NCBI RefSeq assembly: GCF_000317435.1 | Contig: NC_019751.1 | Location: 6,200,001-6,264,000, forward strand | Direction: 5' to 3' | DNA: 64,000 nucleotides | From: Calothrix sp. PCC 6303 | GTDB lineage: Bacteria; Cyanobacteriota; Cyanobacteriia; Cyanobacteriales; Nostocaceae | Part shown: one piece after another, positions 45,818-56,000 of the stretch | Position numbering within the stretch: position 1 is the stretch's first letter | How the letters are laid out: each line of letters starts with the position of its first letter | Program-made: the position numbers and the translations under genes | Notes under the pieces: generated by a model | What the model was told of the DNA's origin: nothing | Database searches by the model: none | What the model saw: only the letters and a program-made list of their open reading frames with translations

Positions 45818-47872
45818 ATGGGTTCAATATTTAAAAGCGTGCCAGAAATAAAGCAGCATTTACCATCGCCGCTTTTTCAACCAAATGGCACAAATGGAGT
45901 ACAACAACACCCACATGGAACGCTGATGCAGCATCAGGAGAAACTAGGACACCAGTTAGCTGAAAAAATTAGTCAAATAATCGCAGGTTCCTCAACTCCA
46001 TCGGGGATGCTGCGAGAGATTGCTCAGGTATTGGGAGAAACATTCGGTACCGATTCCTGCTGTTTAGTGACGGTTAGTGATGAATCTACAGAAGTCATTA
46101 CGGGCAACTGGTGCATTCCAGAATACCTAAAAACATCTAATCCAGAACAGGTTTTTGCGGCTGAACAGCTAGATTTACCTCTAATTCAATCTGCCGCAGA
46201 GCCGCTAAATATAGAGGATATTTCCCTAATTGAAGATAGTTTAATTAGCGGATGCCAGAATCTACCAGTACCTATTAAGACTGTTTTGGCGATTCCTACT
46301 AAGTTTGCTGGTAAAAATAACGGTGTTGTGAGTTTAATTAGAGCGCAACCCTATGATTGGAATCAATCTGAGAAGGAATTACTAAACTACTTAGAATCGC
46401 TGTGTGCGATCGCATTTTCCCAAGTAGCCCAGTTACAGCTACTAAATTCACAACAGCAGTTTTTCCAAACCTGCACTCAACACCAAAGTTTAATTACACA
46501 ATTATCTATACTTAGTCGCACCAATTTGGAGCTAAACCAAATGCTGCAATTGGTGATTACTGCAACTGCCCAAGCAATGGATGCGGATCGCGGCTTACTT
46601 ATATTACTCAAATATACTGATCCTTTATTTAGAATCCGACCCAGAAAACACGTTCCTAAAGCCAAAGCAACTGTTGTTGGAGAATGGTCAAAGCCAGGTG
46701 TTAATTTAGGTTTTGAACCGCTAAGTGAATCACAAAAGTCTTTCCTAATCTCCGATTGTGGTTTATCTCAACGAGCTTTTTCCGAACCCAGTAAACCCAC
46801 TATCATTAATGCTGTGACTGATTTTAGAGATCACACTGCCGCAGCAGCAGCATTTGTTCTGAATAAATTACCGACGGTACTTTTAATGCCGCTGGAAACT
46901 CAAGGCAGAATCCTGGGATTTGTGGTACTCCAGCAGGCAACACCCCGACGCTGGCAACCTCCGGAGTTGAATATTACCGCTTTAGTGTGCGCTCAAGTTA
47001 GTAACTCTATCATTCAGTCCCAAACTCTACGTCAAGTACAGACTTTGGTGGATGAGCGGACAGCACAACTTCAGAGAAGTTTGGAAGTACAAGCTAAATT
47101 GTACGAAAAAACCCGCCAGTATGTAGAGCAATTGCGGAGATTGAATGAGCTTAAGGACGAATTCCTAAGCAACATGAGTGATAGACTTCGCTACCCACTC
47201 ACGAATATGCGGATGGCATTAAAAAATCTTCGGCAACCAGATTTACCAACCGATCGGCAAACTCGGTATCTAGATATCCTAGAATCTGAATGTAGTAAGG
47301 AAATTAATCTAATTAATGACTTATTGACAATTCAAAAGCTGGAATCCCATCCTCAACCACCTGATTTAGAGAAAATTGATCTTAATCAGAGAATGCAACA
47401 GGCAGCGGCAACTTTCGCAGCCAAAATGGCAGAGAAAAATTTAAGTATTACCTTAGATTTACCTGCTGAACCTTTGACTTTGGAAACAGAGGTGGAAAGC
47501 TTTGACCGAATTCTGCAAGAATTATTAACAAACACAACAAAATACTCTCAAGCGGCTACCACAGTGGCGATTGAGGTGAATCATGAGCTCAGTGAGCAAA
47601 TTGATCAGGTTATCATTAAGGTGATTAATACTGGTACTGGTATCTCTGAAGAAGAGGCTACTTACATTTTTGATAAGTTCTATCGCGGAAAAGGACGCTG
47701 GACTCCTGGTACTGGCTTGGGATTAGCTTTGGTGAAATCATTAGTACAGCATTTAAATGGGAAAATTTCTGTCGAAAGTATTCCCATCGAAGATTCAGAC
47801 TTTAGTGAGGTTTGCTTCACTATCACACTGCCACAATTCCCGACTGACATTGATGAGATGGAAGTAAAATGA
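45818..47872 (+). CDS. GAF-domain histidine kinase-like protein lacking the phospho-accepting His
   Basis: About 684 residues (GTG 45803 adds five). Two GAF-like domains (about 45-205 and 230-400), a coiled coil (405-445), then a HisKA-like helix EFLSNMSDRLRYPLTNMRMA in which the usual SHELRTP is SDRLRYP: Asp stands at the position of the His (D455 counted from ATG). The ATPase domain looks intact: LLTNTTKYS, NTGTGISEEE, FDKFYRGKGRW, GTGLGLALV. It may act as a pseudokinase or phosphatase-like partner. Followed 31 bp later by the SRPBCC gene, probably one operon. AGGAGGG (45797-45803) is the ribosome site. Confidence 0.85.
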   Translation: MGSIFKSVPEIKQHLPSPLFQPNGTNGVQQHPHGTLMQHQEKLGHQLAEKISQIIAGSSTPSGMLREIAQVLGETFGTDSCCLVTVSDESTEVITGNWCIPEYLKTSNPEQVFAAEQLDLPLIQSAAEPLNIEDISLIEDSLISGCQNLPVPIKTVLAIPTKFAGKNNGVVSLIRAQPYDWNQSEKELLNYLESLCAIAFSQVAQLQLLNSQQQFFQTCTQHQSLITQLSILSRTNLELNQMLQLVITATAQAMDADRGLLILLKYTDPLFRIRPRKHVPKAKATVVGEWSKPGVNLGFEPLSESQKSFLISDCGLSQRAFSEPSKPTIINAVTDFRDHTAAAAAFVLNKLPTVLLMPLETQGRILGFVVLQQATPRRWQPPELNITALVCAQVSNSIIQSQTLRQVQTLVDERTAQLQRSLEVQAKLYEKTRQYVEQLRRLNELKDEFLSNMSDRLRYPLTNMRMALKNLRQPDLPTDRQTRYLDILESECSKEINLINDLLTIQKLESHPQPPDLEKIDLNQRMQQAAATFAAKMAEKNLSITLDLPAEPLTLETEVESFDRILQELLTNTTKYSQAATTVAIEVNHELSEQIDQVIIKVINTGTGISEEEATYIFDKFYRGKGRWTPGTGLGLALVKSLVQHLNGKISVESIPIEDSDFSEVCFTITLPQFPTDIDEMEVK

Positions 47873-47903
47873 TCGTTTTTTCTAGTTTTAAATAATTATT
47901 ACA

Positions 47904-48521
47904 GTGATAGAAAAACTTACTAATACAAATAAATTTGACATTCATACCGATGAAATTGGCTATGATGCCTGCTCCGAAGCAGATTTAGAATTAGATGCAA
48001 GCTTTGGTGACGGACTAGATTTGGCAGCGGTAGAAGTGGAAGTTGAAAAAGTTGCCGAACGTCAACGCCAAATTACTGCCACAGTTGAAATTCCCCGTCC
48101 TCCAGAAGCTGTATGGCAGGTACTGACAGATTATGAGGCATTGCCTGATTTTATTCCAAATTTGGCTAAAAGTCGCCGCTTAGATCATCCTCGTGGGGGA
48201 ATTAGGGTGGAACAAATTGGTTCCCAGCGGTTGATGAAGATGAATTTTTCTGCACGAGTTGTTCTGGATTTGGAAGAATCTTTTCCCCAGGAAATTAATT
48301 TCCAGATGGTGGAAGGTGATTTGAAGGCTTTTTCTGGTACCTGGTTGCTAACTTGTTGTAGCAATGATGGCAAAGCGGGAACGAGGCTGTGTTATAAAAT
48401 TTTGGTACATCCCAAAATAACTATGCCTGTGGGCATGATTGAGAGGCGATTGAGCCAGGATCTGAAAGTTAACTTGTTGGCGATACGCGATCGCGTTATT
48501 TCTTTAACTCAGGAAATCTAA
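47904..48521 (+). CDS. SRPBCC family protein (polyketide cyclase/dehydrase-like)
   Basis: 205 residues. An acidic N-terminus of about 50 residues (ASFGDGLDLAAVEVEVEKV) precedes an SRPBCC domain: ITATVEIPRPPEAVWQVLTD, YEALPDFIPNLAKSRRL, then strands RVEQIGSQRLMKM and NFQMVEGDLKAF. It is of the cyanobacterial/plastid COG5637/START-like type thought to bind a hydrophobic ligand. GTG 47904 start, 31 bp after the kinase-like gene. Confidence 0.82.
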   Translation: MIEKLTNTNKFDIHTDEIGYDACSEADLELDASFGDGLDLAAVEVEVEKVAERQRQITATVEIPRPPEAVWQVLTDYEALPDFIPNLAKSRRLDHPRGGIRVEQIGSQRLMKMNFSARVVLDLEESFPQEINFQMVEGDLKAFSGTWLLTCCSNDGKAGTRLCYKILVHPKITMPVGMIERRLSQDLKVNLLAIRDRVISLTQEI

Positions 48522-48622
48522 ATGAATCGGATTTCAATTCAAGTTTCAATTCAAAAACAAATTAGGCTGACGAAGAGTGATACTGTCAATCTTTGTCAAC
48601 CTAATTTTGCTAATTTATTTAA

Positions 48623-48695
48623 TACCCCCAAGGGAATTCGAATCCCTGTTACCTCCGTGAAAGGGAGGTGTCCTAGGCCTCTAGACGATGGGGGC
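48623..48695 (-). tRNA. tRNA-Glu (TTC)
   Basis: Minus-strand cloverleaf, 73 nt. Acceptor GCCCCCA pairs with TGGGGGT, the D-arm is TCGTCTAGAGGCCTAGGA, anticodon TTC sits in CTTTCAC, the T-arm has GGGATTCGAATCCC-like pairing, and the discriminator is A. In cyanobacteria this tRNA also supplies glutamate for tetrapyrrole synthesis. Confidence 0.95.
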
Positions 48696-48999
48696 TTGTT
48701 CCAATCGACAATTACTAAGTTAACAACTTATCCAATAAATGTCAACACTTGACAACAGCTTTTTTCTAGTTTAGTTCCAGTTGCCACTGCTGCTAGACTA
48801 ATTGAGCAACATTCCTCTGAAAATCTCTCACATATTTAGATGATAGGTAGCTGATCAAACGCTTACACAATCAACCTTGAAACCACAGAGCTTTAGCTCG
48901 TTTTTCGGTAAGATATACCAATGACTATAAAACTCAGAAAAAATCGACACCCCAGATCTCAAGCCAAGGGATTCAAACATCGCCATTTAAATCAGCAAT

Positions 49000-50904
49000 A
49001 TGGAAGCATCGTTTGAAATTACTCTTCAGGTGGTGATTTCAGTCACTGCTGGAATCACCGCTCAGGTTTTAGCCGCATATCTGCGGCTGCCAAGTATTGT
49101 GTTTTTACTTCTATTTGGCATATTTTTGGGTGCTGATGGTGTTGGGTTGTTGCATCCCCAATTGTTAGGTAGTGGTTTAGAAGTCATCGTGGCGCTGGCA
49201 ACAGCGATTATTCTGTTTGAAGGTGGATTAAACCTAGATTTGAGAGAGTTAGGCAAGGTTTCCGTCACGTTGCAACTTTTAGTGACAATGGGAACCCTAA
49301 TTACTTTGATTGGTGGCAGTATGGCAGCCCATTGGTTAGGTGAATTTCCTTGGGCGATCGCATTTCTCTACGGATCAATTGTAGTGGTGACAGGACCTAC
49401 CGTCATTGCACCTCTACTGAAACACATCAGTGTTGATAGGCAGGTGGCAACCCTCCTAGAAGGGGAAGGAGTGTTAATTGACCCGGTGGGGGCAATTTTA
49501 GCTTTTGTCGTCCTAGATACGATTCTCAGTGGTGATTCTGACCCCAAAACTGCCGTGATTGGTTTATTTGTTCGCCTCAGTATTGGTGCGGCAATTGGTG
49601 GTGTCGGTGGCTACATAATGAGTGTGATTTTCAAGCGTGCCAATTTTCTTTCTTTTGAGTTGAAAAATTTGGTTGTGTTGGCAGTGTTGTGGGGTTTGTT
49701 TACCCTTGCCCAAAACATTCGCACTGAATCTGGTGTAATGACAACGGTGGTAGCAGGGGCAGTTTTTGCCAATTCTGCTGTTCCCGAAGACTATCTATTA
49801 CGACGCTTTAAAGGGCAACTGACAATTCTAAGTGTGTCAGTATTATTTGTGCTTTTGGCTGCCGATTTATCGATGAAGAGCGTGTTTGCCCTGGGTTGGG
49901 GCAGTTTAGCTACGGTTTTGGTACTAATATTTGTTGTGCGTCCCGTTAATATATTTTGCTGTACTTGGAATAGTGACTTAAATTGGCGGCAAAAAGTATT
50001 TTTGAGTTGGGTAGCACCAAGGGGAATTGTTTGTGCTTCTGTGGCATCTTTGTTTGCAATTTCCCTCACCAATCGAGGAATCAATGGTGGAGATGCCATC
50101 AAAGCTTTGGTATTTCTGACAATTATCATGACTGTGGTTGTACAGGGACTCACTGCTGGTTGGGTTGCTAATTGGCTACAAATCACTACCAAAGAAGCAA
50201 AAGGGGCAATTATCGTCGGATGTAACCCTTTGAGTTTGTTGATTGCTAGATTCTTTCAACAGCGAGGGGAGGAAGTAGTGATGATTGATACAGATCCTGA
50301 ATCATGCCAAGCTGCGGAAGCTGAGAATTTGCGGGTAATTATCAGTAGTGCTTTGGATACTGGGGTGTTGGGAGATGCGGGGATTTCCTCAGTAGGAACC
50401 TTCTTGGCAATGACGAATAACGGCGAGGTTAATTTTATTTTGGCGCAACGAGTAGCCGAGGAATTTAAACCACCAAGGGTTTTAGCAGTATTTCCCCGCA
50501 ACGGACAAGTGGCGAATAGTAACAATAATAAGGTGTTGCAAGCTTTTGTTCCCGAACTTGCCATCAAAACTTGGAACGAATATTTGGATGATGGTTGGGT
50601 AAAAATTGGTAGAACAACCTTGAATGCGGTAGACTTTTTGGGTCAGAAAAGACATTTAGAAACTTTGATGGAGGCAGGTGAATTAGTTCCACTACTGTTA
50701 GAGAGGGAAAATTACCTGCAAATTACCTCACCAAGCTTAGAATGGGCAATAGGCGATCGCATTACGTTTCTATTACACGATTCTCGTCCCAATTTACTAA
50801 AACGTCTATCGGGTGCCAAGCAAAGTACCCGACTATCGTTAGAACAACTACCTGAGATGGAAGAGTTGCCACTGACAAAAATTGCTCAACTTTCGTCAGA
50901 TTGA
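49000..50904 (+). CDS. Na+/H+ antiporter (CPA1) with C-terminal TrkA-N/RCK domain
   Basis: 634 residues. About 12 membrane segments in residues 1-395 (start TLQVVISVTAGITAQVLAAYL). Ion-site region VVVTGPTVIAPLLKHISVDR and IDPVGAILAFVVLD match CPA1 exchangers. From about 400, a Rossmann domain GAIIVGCNPLSLLIARFF, VVMIDTDPESC, then a C-terminal RCK-like tail (GELVPLLLERENYLQIT). The nucleotide-binding domain suggests regulation by NAD(H) or nucleotides (inference). ATG 49000. Confidence 0.9.
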   Translation: MEASFEITLQVVISVTAGITAQVLAAYLRLPSIVFLLLFGIFLGADGVGLLHPQLLGSGLEVIVALATAIILFEGGLNLDLRELGKVSVTLQLLVTMGTLITLIGGSMAAHWLGEFPWAIAFLYGSIVVVTGPTVIAPLLKHISVDRQVATLLEGEGVLIDPVGAILAFVVLDTILSGDSDPKTAVIGLFVRLSIGAAIGGVGGYIMSVIFKRANFLSFELKNLVVLAVLWGLFTLAQNIRTESGVMTTVVAGAVFANSAVPEDYLLRRFKGQLTILSVSVLFVLLAADLSMKSVFALGWGSLATVLVLIFVVRPVNIFCCTWNSDLNWRQKVFLSWVAPRGIVCASVASLFAISLTNRGINGGDAIKALVFLTIIMTVVVQGLTAGWVANWLQITTKEAKGAIIVGCNPLSLLIARFFQQRGEEVVMIDTDPESCQAAEAENLRVIISSALDTGVLGDAGISSVGTFLAMTNNGEVNFILAQRVAEEFKPPRVLAVFPRNGQVANSNNNKVLQAFVPELAIKTWNEYLDDGWVKIGRTTLNAVDFLGQKRHLETLMEAGELVPLLLERENYLQITSPSLEWAIGDRITFLLHDSRPNLLKRLSGAKQSTRLSLEQLPEMEELPLTKIAQLSSD

Positions 50905-51176
50905 TCTGAACTTGTGTAGTATTAAATCAGTTATCAGTGAGCAGTTCTCAGTTATCAGTAAGTAGGTCGGGGTTAAAAATTGTGATGACAATCGGACAGT
51001 TGGAATTTATTAAATTACGTTAATATATGGGACTTACGCATTGACAAAAAATGCCAAATATGGGCTGATGCAAAAACAGATTTATGTCGGGGTTTTTGAA
51101 AGTGCCATACAGCAGATAATTTGAATTGGTAGCTGTTAACTGATAACTGATGACTGTTAACTGATTCCGAGAACAT

Positions 51177-52157
51177 ATGTCAATTATCATTGCCCAAAAC
51201 CTGAGCAAATCATATTCTGTATCGATCAAAGAACCAGGGATTCAGGCTACTATTAACCACTTTTTCCGACGTAAATACCGCACCATTAAAGCAGTTGAAG
51301 ATGTTTCCTTTGAAATATCTGCTGGTGAAATTGTTGGGTTTTTAGGACCTAATGGTGCCGGAAAAACCACAACTCTGAAAATGCTGACTGGGTTAATCCA
51401 CCCGACTTCAGGACAAGTGCGGGTTGCAGGACAAGTACCTTTTCATCGTAAAGAATCATTTTTGCAGCAAATTACCCTAATTATGGGTCAAAAGCAGCAA
51501 TTAATTTGGGATTTACCCGCAATTGATTCATTAAGAATTAATGCTGCTGTTTATAGTATTCCAGATCGGGAATTTTGGCTACGGGTAGGTGAACTAAGTG
51601 AAATGCTTTCCTTGGATGGCAAACTTTCTCAACCAGTACGGAAGCTATCTTTGGGTGAACGGATGAAAGCGGAGTTACTCGCCGCACTTTTACATCGTCC
51701 CCAGGTATTATTTTTAGATGAGCCAACATTAGGACTTGATGTTAATGCCCAGGTGGCAGTGAGAGATTTTTTACGGGAATATAACCAACGTCATCAAGCG
51801 ACAATTTTACTTACGAGTCACTACATGGCTGACATCACCAGCTTATGCGATCGCGTGTTGATGATTCACCAAGGAAAATTAATGTACGATGGCAGCTTAG
51901 ATGGATTACGCGATCGCTTTGCTCCCTATCGAGAGATACACTTAGAATTGGCACATCCTTTATCTCAAGAAAAATTGGGATTTTACGGTGATTTGAAGCA
52001 TGTCGAAGGTCGTTCTGTCTGCTTTATAGTTCAGCAAGAACTTCTAACGCTTGCCGTTTCTCGAATTTTAGCTGATTTGGATGTGGTTGATTTAACAGTT
52101 ACCGAACCACCTGTAGAAGAAGTAATTGGACGGGTGTTTCAAGCGGGAGTAGTTTAG
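51177..52157 (+). CDS. ABC transporter ATP-binding protein (ABC-2 exporter type)
   Basis: 326 residues. Walker A GPNGAGKTT (about 60-68) preceded by a 20-residue insert after the first strand (QATINHFFRRKYRTIKAV) typical of the DUF990/viologen-exporter ABC group; signature LSLGERMKAEL (with E in place of Q/K after SLG); Walker B VLFLDEPTLGLDVN; H-loop LLTSHYMAD. Paired with the permease gene that starts at the next base. The usual system has two permease genes; only one is here. Substrate unknown. Confidence 0.9.
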   Translation: MSIIIAQNLSKSYSVSIKEPGIQATINHFFRRKYRTIKAVEDVSFEISAGEIVGFLGPNGAGKTTTLKMLTGLIHPTSGQVRVAGQVPFHRKESFLQQITLIMGQKQQLIWDLPAIDSLRINAAVYSIPDREFWLRVGELSEMLSLDGKLSQPVRKLSLGERMKAELLAALLHRPQVLFLDEPTLGLDVNAQVAVRDFLREYNQRHQATILLTSHYMADITSLCDRVLMIHQGKLMYDGSLDGLRDRFAPYREIHLELAHPLSQEKLGFYGDLKHVEGRSVCFIVQQELLTLAVSRILADLDVVDLTVTEPPVEEVIGRVFQAGVV

Positions 52158-52961
52158 GTGGGTATCAAAAGCATGAATTGGATTTGGAAAAAAGCAAAAA
52201 CATTACTTTCAGTTCAATACAGCTACGTGGTGGAGTACCGGGCTGAACTCATTTTATGGGTATTATCAGGTTCGCTACCAATAATATTAATGGGAGTATG
52301 GACACAGGCAGCACAAAGTGGAAATTTCAGCTTGTCACCTGTGGAATTTGCTCGCTATTTTCTCGCTGTTTTTATCATTCGACAAATCACAATTGTCTGG
52401 GTAATTTGGGAATTTGAGCGTGAAGTTGTGGAAGGGAAACTTTCATCCAGATTATTACAACCTTTAGATCCAGTTTGGCACCACGTTAGTTCCCACGTTT
52501 CCGAACGGGCTGCTCGTATTCCTTTTGCAGTCCTGTTAATTGCGTTGTTTTTTATTCTTTATCCCCAAGCTTTCTGGATTCCTAGTTGGTCACAACTATT
52601 ATTATTTACAATTGCAACTTTACTTTCATTTGCTTTACGCTTTATTATTCAATATACATTTGCAATGTTTGCATTTTGGACAGAAAGAGCTAGTGCTATC
52701 GAGAATTTTTGGATGCTTTTTTACTTATTTTTATCAGGATTAATAGCCCCTTTAGAAGTATTTCCAGAAAGTGTGAGAAATTTCGTTTTATGTACTCCTT
52801 TCCCCTATTTACTTAATTTTCCAGCCAGTCTTTTAATTGGCAATCCTACAGATATTTGGCGAGGATTTTCGATGATGGTGGGTTGGACTTTGTTATTTTT
52901 GGGTTTGAATCGAATTTTGTGGCGTGCAGGATTGAAAAAATACTCAGGAATGGGAGCGTAG
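52158..52961 (+). CDS. ABC-2 family permease (DUF990-like)
   Basis: 267 residues with about six membrane helices. YVVEYRAELILWVLSGSLPIIL at the start, IWEFEREVVEGKLSSRLLQPLDP in the first loop and a final FLGLNRILWRAGLKKYSGMGA fit the ABC-2-like permease partner of the ATPase gene at 51177. GTG 52158 follows the upstream TAG immediately; GGGAG 10 bp before supports it. ATG 52173 is the alternative. Confidence 0.85.
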   Translation: MGIKSMNWIWKKAKTLLSVQYSYVVEYRAELILWVLSGSLPIILMGVWTQAAQSGNFSLSPVEFARYFLAVFIIRQITIVWVIWEFEREVVEGKLSSRLLQPLDPVWHHVSSHVSERAARIPFAVLLIALFFILYPQAFWIPSWSQLLLFTIATLLSFALRFIIQYTFAMFAFWTERASAIENFWMLFYLFLSGLIAPLEVFPESVRNFVLCTPFPYLLNFPASLLIGNPTDIWRGFSMMVGWTLLFLGLNRILWRAGLKKYSGMGA

Positions 52962-52970
52962 GGAGAGGGG

Positions 52971-53021
52971 TGACATAACTTGTTCCTTGCCAGAGACAAA
53001 GAACAAATTAGGTTACAGATA
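52971..53021. repeat. second copy of the CCTTGCCAGAGACA repeat
   Basis: GTGACATAACTTGTTCCTTG, then CCAGAGACAAAGAACAA and GTTACAG. The sequence is close to the repeat at 28679-28720, where ACAAGGAACAAGTTATGTCAC occurs in the opposite orientation of the flanking arms. It lies between the convergent permease and repeat-protein genes and forms a hairpin, so it may serve as a terminator. Confidence 0.55.
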
Positions 53022-53057
53022 AACACTCTGTTCCCTGTTCCCTCTTTAGCCATTTTC

Positions 53058-56000
53058 CTATGTAAGCGATCGCATGGATGATTCGCCGGTGGAAATAACA
53101 GTGGGATATTTTTCAGTGTACATTGGGGATAATTGAGATGTTAATACTAAGGAATCAAGCTTCCATCCACCTGTGTTGGGAATTATTTCCTGTGGAGATG
53201 GTGATGCGAAGGCAGGTAAATTAGACATACTTTGACTTTGCAAAGGTGTTTGTAACTCACTTTCATATCTAACTAATGCTAAATTTCCCCCAGAATCCCC
53301 TGCAACTAAAATTTTGCCATCCGCTTGAATTGTTGCTGAGTATCCATAGTCTTGGGTACGTTCACCTATGGGGGTAAAGATTCTACCTCCATTGCCAAAG
53401 CTGCTATCCAAACTACCATCAACGTTGTATCTTGCTATGGCAAATTCGTAGGAACTGGAAGAACTATTGTAGGCATCCCCAACAACTAGAATTTTCCCAT
53501 CGGTTTGAATTTCAATTTTGCGGGCAGTTGCGGTAGAGTCTGCGATGAATGTGCTAACTTTTCCTTGATTCCCGAAAGCTGTATCCAAACTACCATCACT
53601 GTTGTAACGCGCTAAAGCAAACTGGCTGCTACTATTCCCAGCAACTACAATTTTTCCATCATCTTGAATTGCCGTAGCATATGCGTAGCTACTACTATTT
53701 ATTAATGTGCGGACTTTTCCTTGATTACCAAATGTTGTATCTAAGCTACCATCGCTGTTGTAGCGAACAGATGCGAAGTTGCTACCTTGGGAATCCGATG
53801 CCATTCCAGATACGATGATTTTACCATCAACTTGAATTGCGATCGCTTCGGCATAATCTGTACCTGTACCAACTGGGGTTGTAACTTTTCCACCATTCCC
53901 AAAGCTTGTATCTAGGGAACCATCAGTGTTATATCTGGCAACAGCAAAATCGTAGGAACTGGTGGAATTCCAAACAATCCCTGTAATTACAACTTTACCA
54001 TCGGCTTGAATTGCGATCGCTCTACTGTAATCGTACGCAGTTCCCATATCGGTGGAAACAATTCCATTCACACCAAAACTGCTATCCCCTGTACCATCGC
54101 TGTTAAATTTAGCCACAACAAAATCAGAACCAGTAACACCACTTCTGCTTCCGGTAGCAATAATTTTCCCGTCGGATTGAACCTGCATTTTGGTAGCTTG
54201 GGATGTGGAAAGAGGGGAAATTGCAGTGACAACATTGCCACTATTTCCAAAAGAATTATCCAGACTGCCATTGGCATTATGGCGGGTAAAAGCAAATCTG
54301 CTTAACCCTGTGGTTGTATCGATACCATAACCCAAAGTCAATATTTTACCATCGGCAAGTTGTTCTACATCCCAAGCTCGACCGAGAATATTGCTAACTA
54401 CCTTACCACCATTACCAAAATTGGGGTCGAGGTCTCCAGGAGAGCGAACTAACTTAATATTTACAGTTTCCCTAACTGTGACAGTCCCATCGTTCACACT
54501 CAATTGTAATTGGAAACTAGGAGTTAACTGGGGATTTAGGTCAGTGCGATCGCTTATCTGAATTTCTCCAGTATTAGCGTTAATACTAAAGGCAAAAGTC
54601 CCATCTCCATTAGTATCTTTGTTCCCACTGGTAATACTCCAATTCAAAGCATCACCATCAGTATCTAATGCAGCTATCTTACCTAGTACAGTTCCATTTT
54701 CATACACATCAGGAATACTAAAACTATATCCTTTGGAAAGCAGAGGAACATCATTAATGGAAGTGACTGTCATCGAAACGACATCAGTAGCACTACTAAA
54801 TGCCGTAAATCCACCATTACTACCTGCATTGGCAAAAGCTCCATTTACACCAGTACTACCATCCCAAGCTCGGAAAGCGATCGCACTTCCCACGGTACCA
54901 TTGAAGTTAGCCGCAGGTCTGAAATAGAGTCTATTATTGGCATCAGCAGATAATAATAGTGCTTTGGAGTTGGAAAGAGTACGTGTATCTACAAAATTCC
55001 AACGCAAACCATTATCTGTACTGTAGAACAAAGTCCCGCTAGTATCTCCACCTACAATTGCGATACCAGTATTAGGACCATTTGCATCAGTAATATTTCC
55101 TCCCACTCCCAATCTAGCGATTGAGGAAACTAAAAACCCTACCGAACCGAAGGGTGAAGTTGCATCTTCGTTAATCGTAAAACTAATATTTGTATCAGCT
55201 AAAGTGGGTGCAACATTGGGAAAACCTACATCCAAAGACCAAATTTCATCGCTATCAATTCCATTATCAGCAACAAAATATAATTTACCATTTGCATAGG
55301 TTGAATTTGCCGGATTTGATGATTTTACACCGGGATTAATGTCACTCATTTGGGTAAATGAGTTATTTGCTTCTATTTTCCAAAGTTCCTGTCCAGAGAT
55401 TGAATCTGCAATATTGACATACAAATTACCATTAATATTAGTCAAATTTGAGATCCGGAAATTTGGGTCGCTGCTATTGGGTGATAATAATCTTATTGGT
55501 GGACTCTGTTGATCAGATTTCCAGATTTCTTTACCAAAGTTATTCGTGAAATATAGCGTACCGTTGATATTAGTGAGATTTTCAAATGCAGGTTGACTCG
55601 GATTGGGAGCAGTCATGATTCTCAGAGGTTTCCCAAAGTCATCCAATCGCCACAATTCTGGGGGAAAAGTCCCATTTTGAGCGATGAAATGTAAAGAATT
55701 TCCTACACCAACTATCTGCGATAAATTCAAACTACCACCCATGGAAAAGGGTAAAGTAATTTGTGAAGTTATCCGATTTTGATCGGTTGACCATAAAAAT
55801 CTTCTGGCATCACTGTTTTCTGTGACAAAATTTAGCTTATTGCCAACAACAGTCAAATTTCTAATTGATATTACTCCTAAAGGTGTGCTTGTTGGAGGAA
55901 TACTAATTAGTTCTGAAGTGCCAGTTGAATTGATTCTAAAAAGTTCATTTAAACCATCACTACGGGTTGTGGTGAAGTGAAGTAAACCATTGTAGTTAAT

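Noticed and set aside
48522-48752. 76-codon frame after the SRPBCC gene
   Set aside because: It crosses tRNA-Glu on the opposite strand and shows no protein features.
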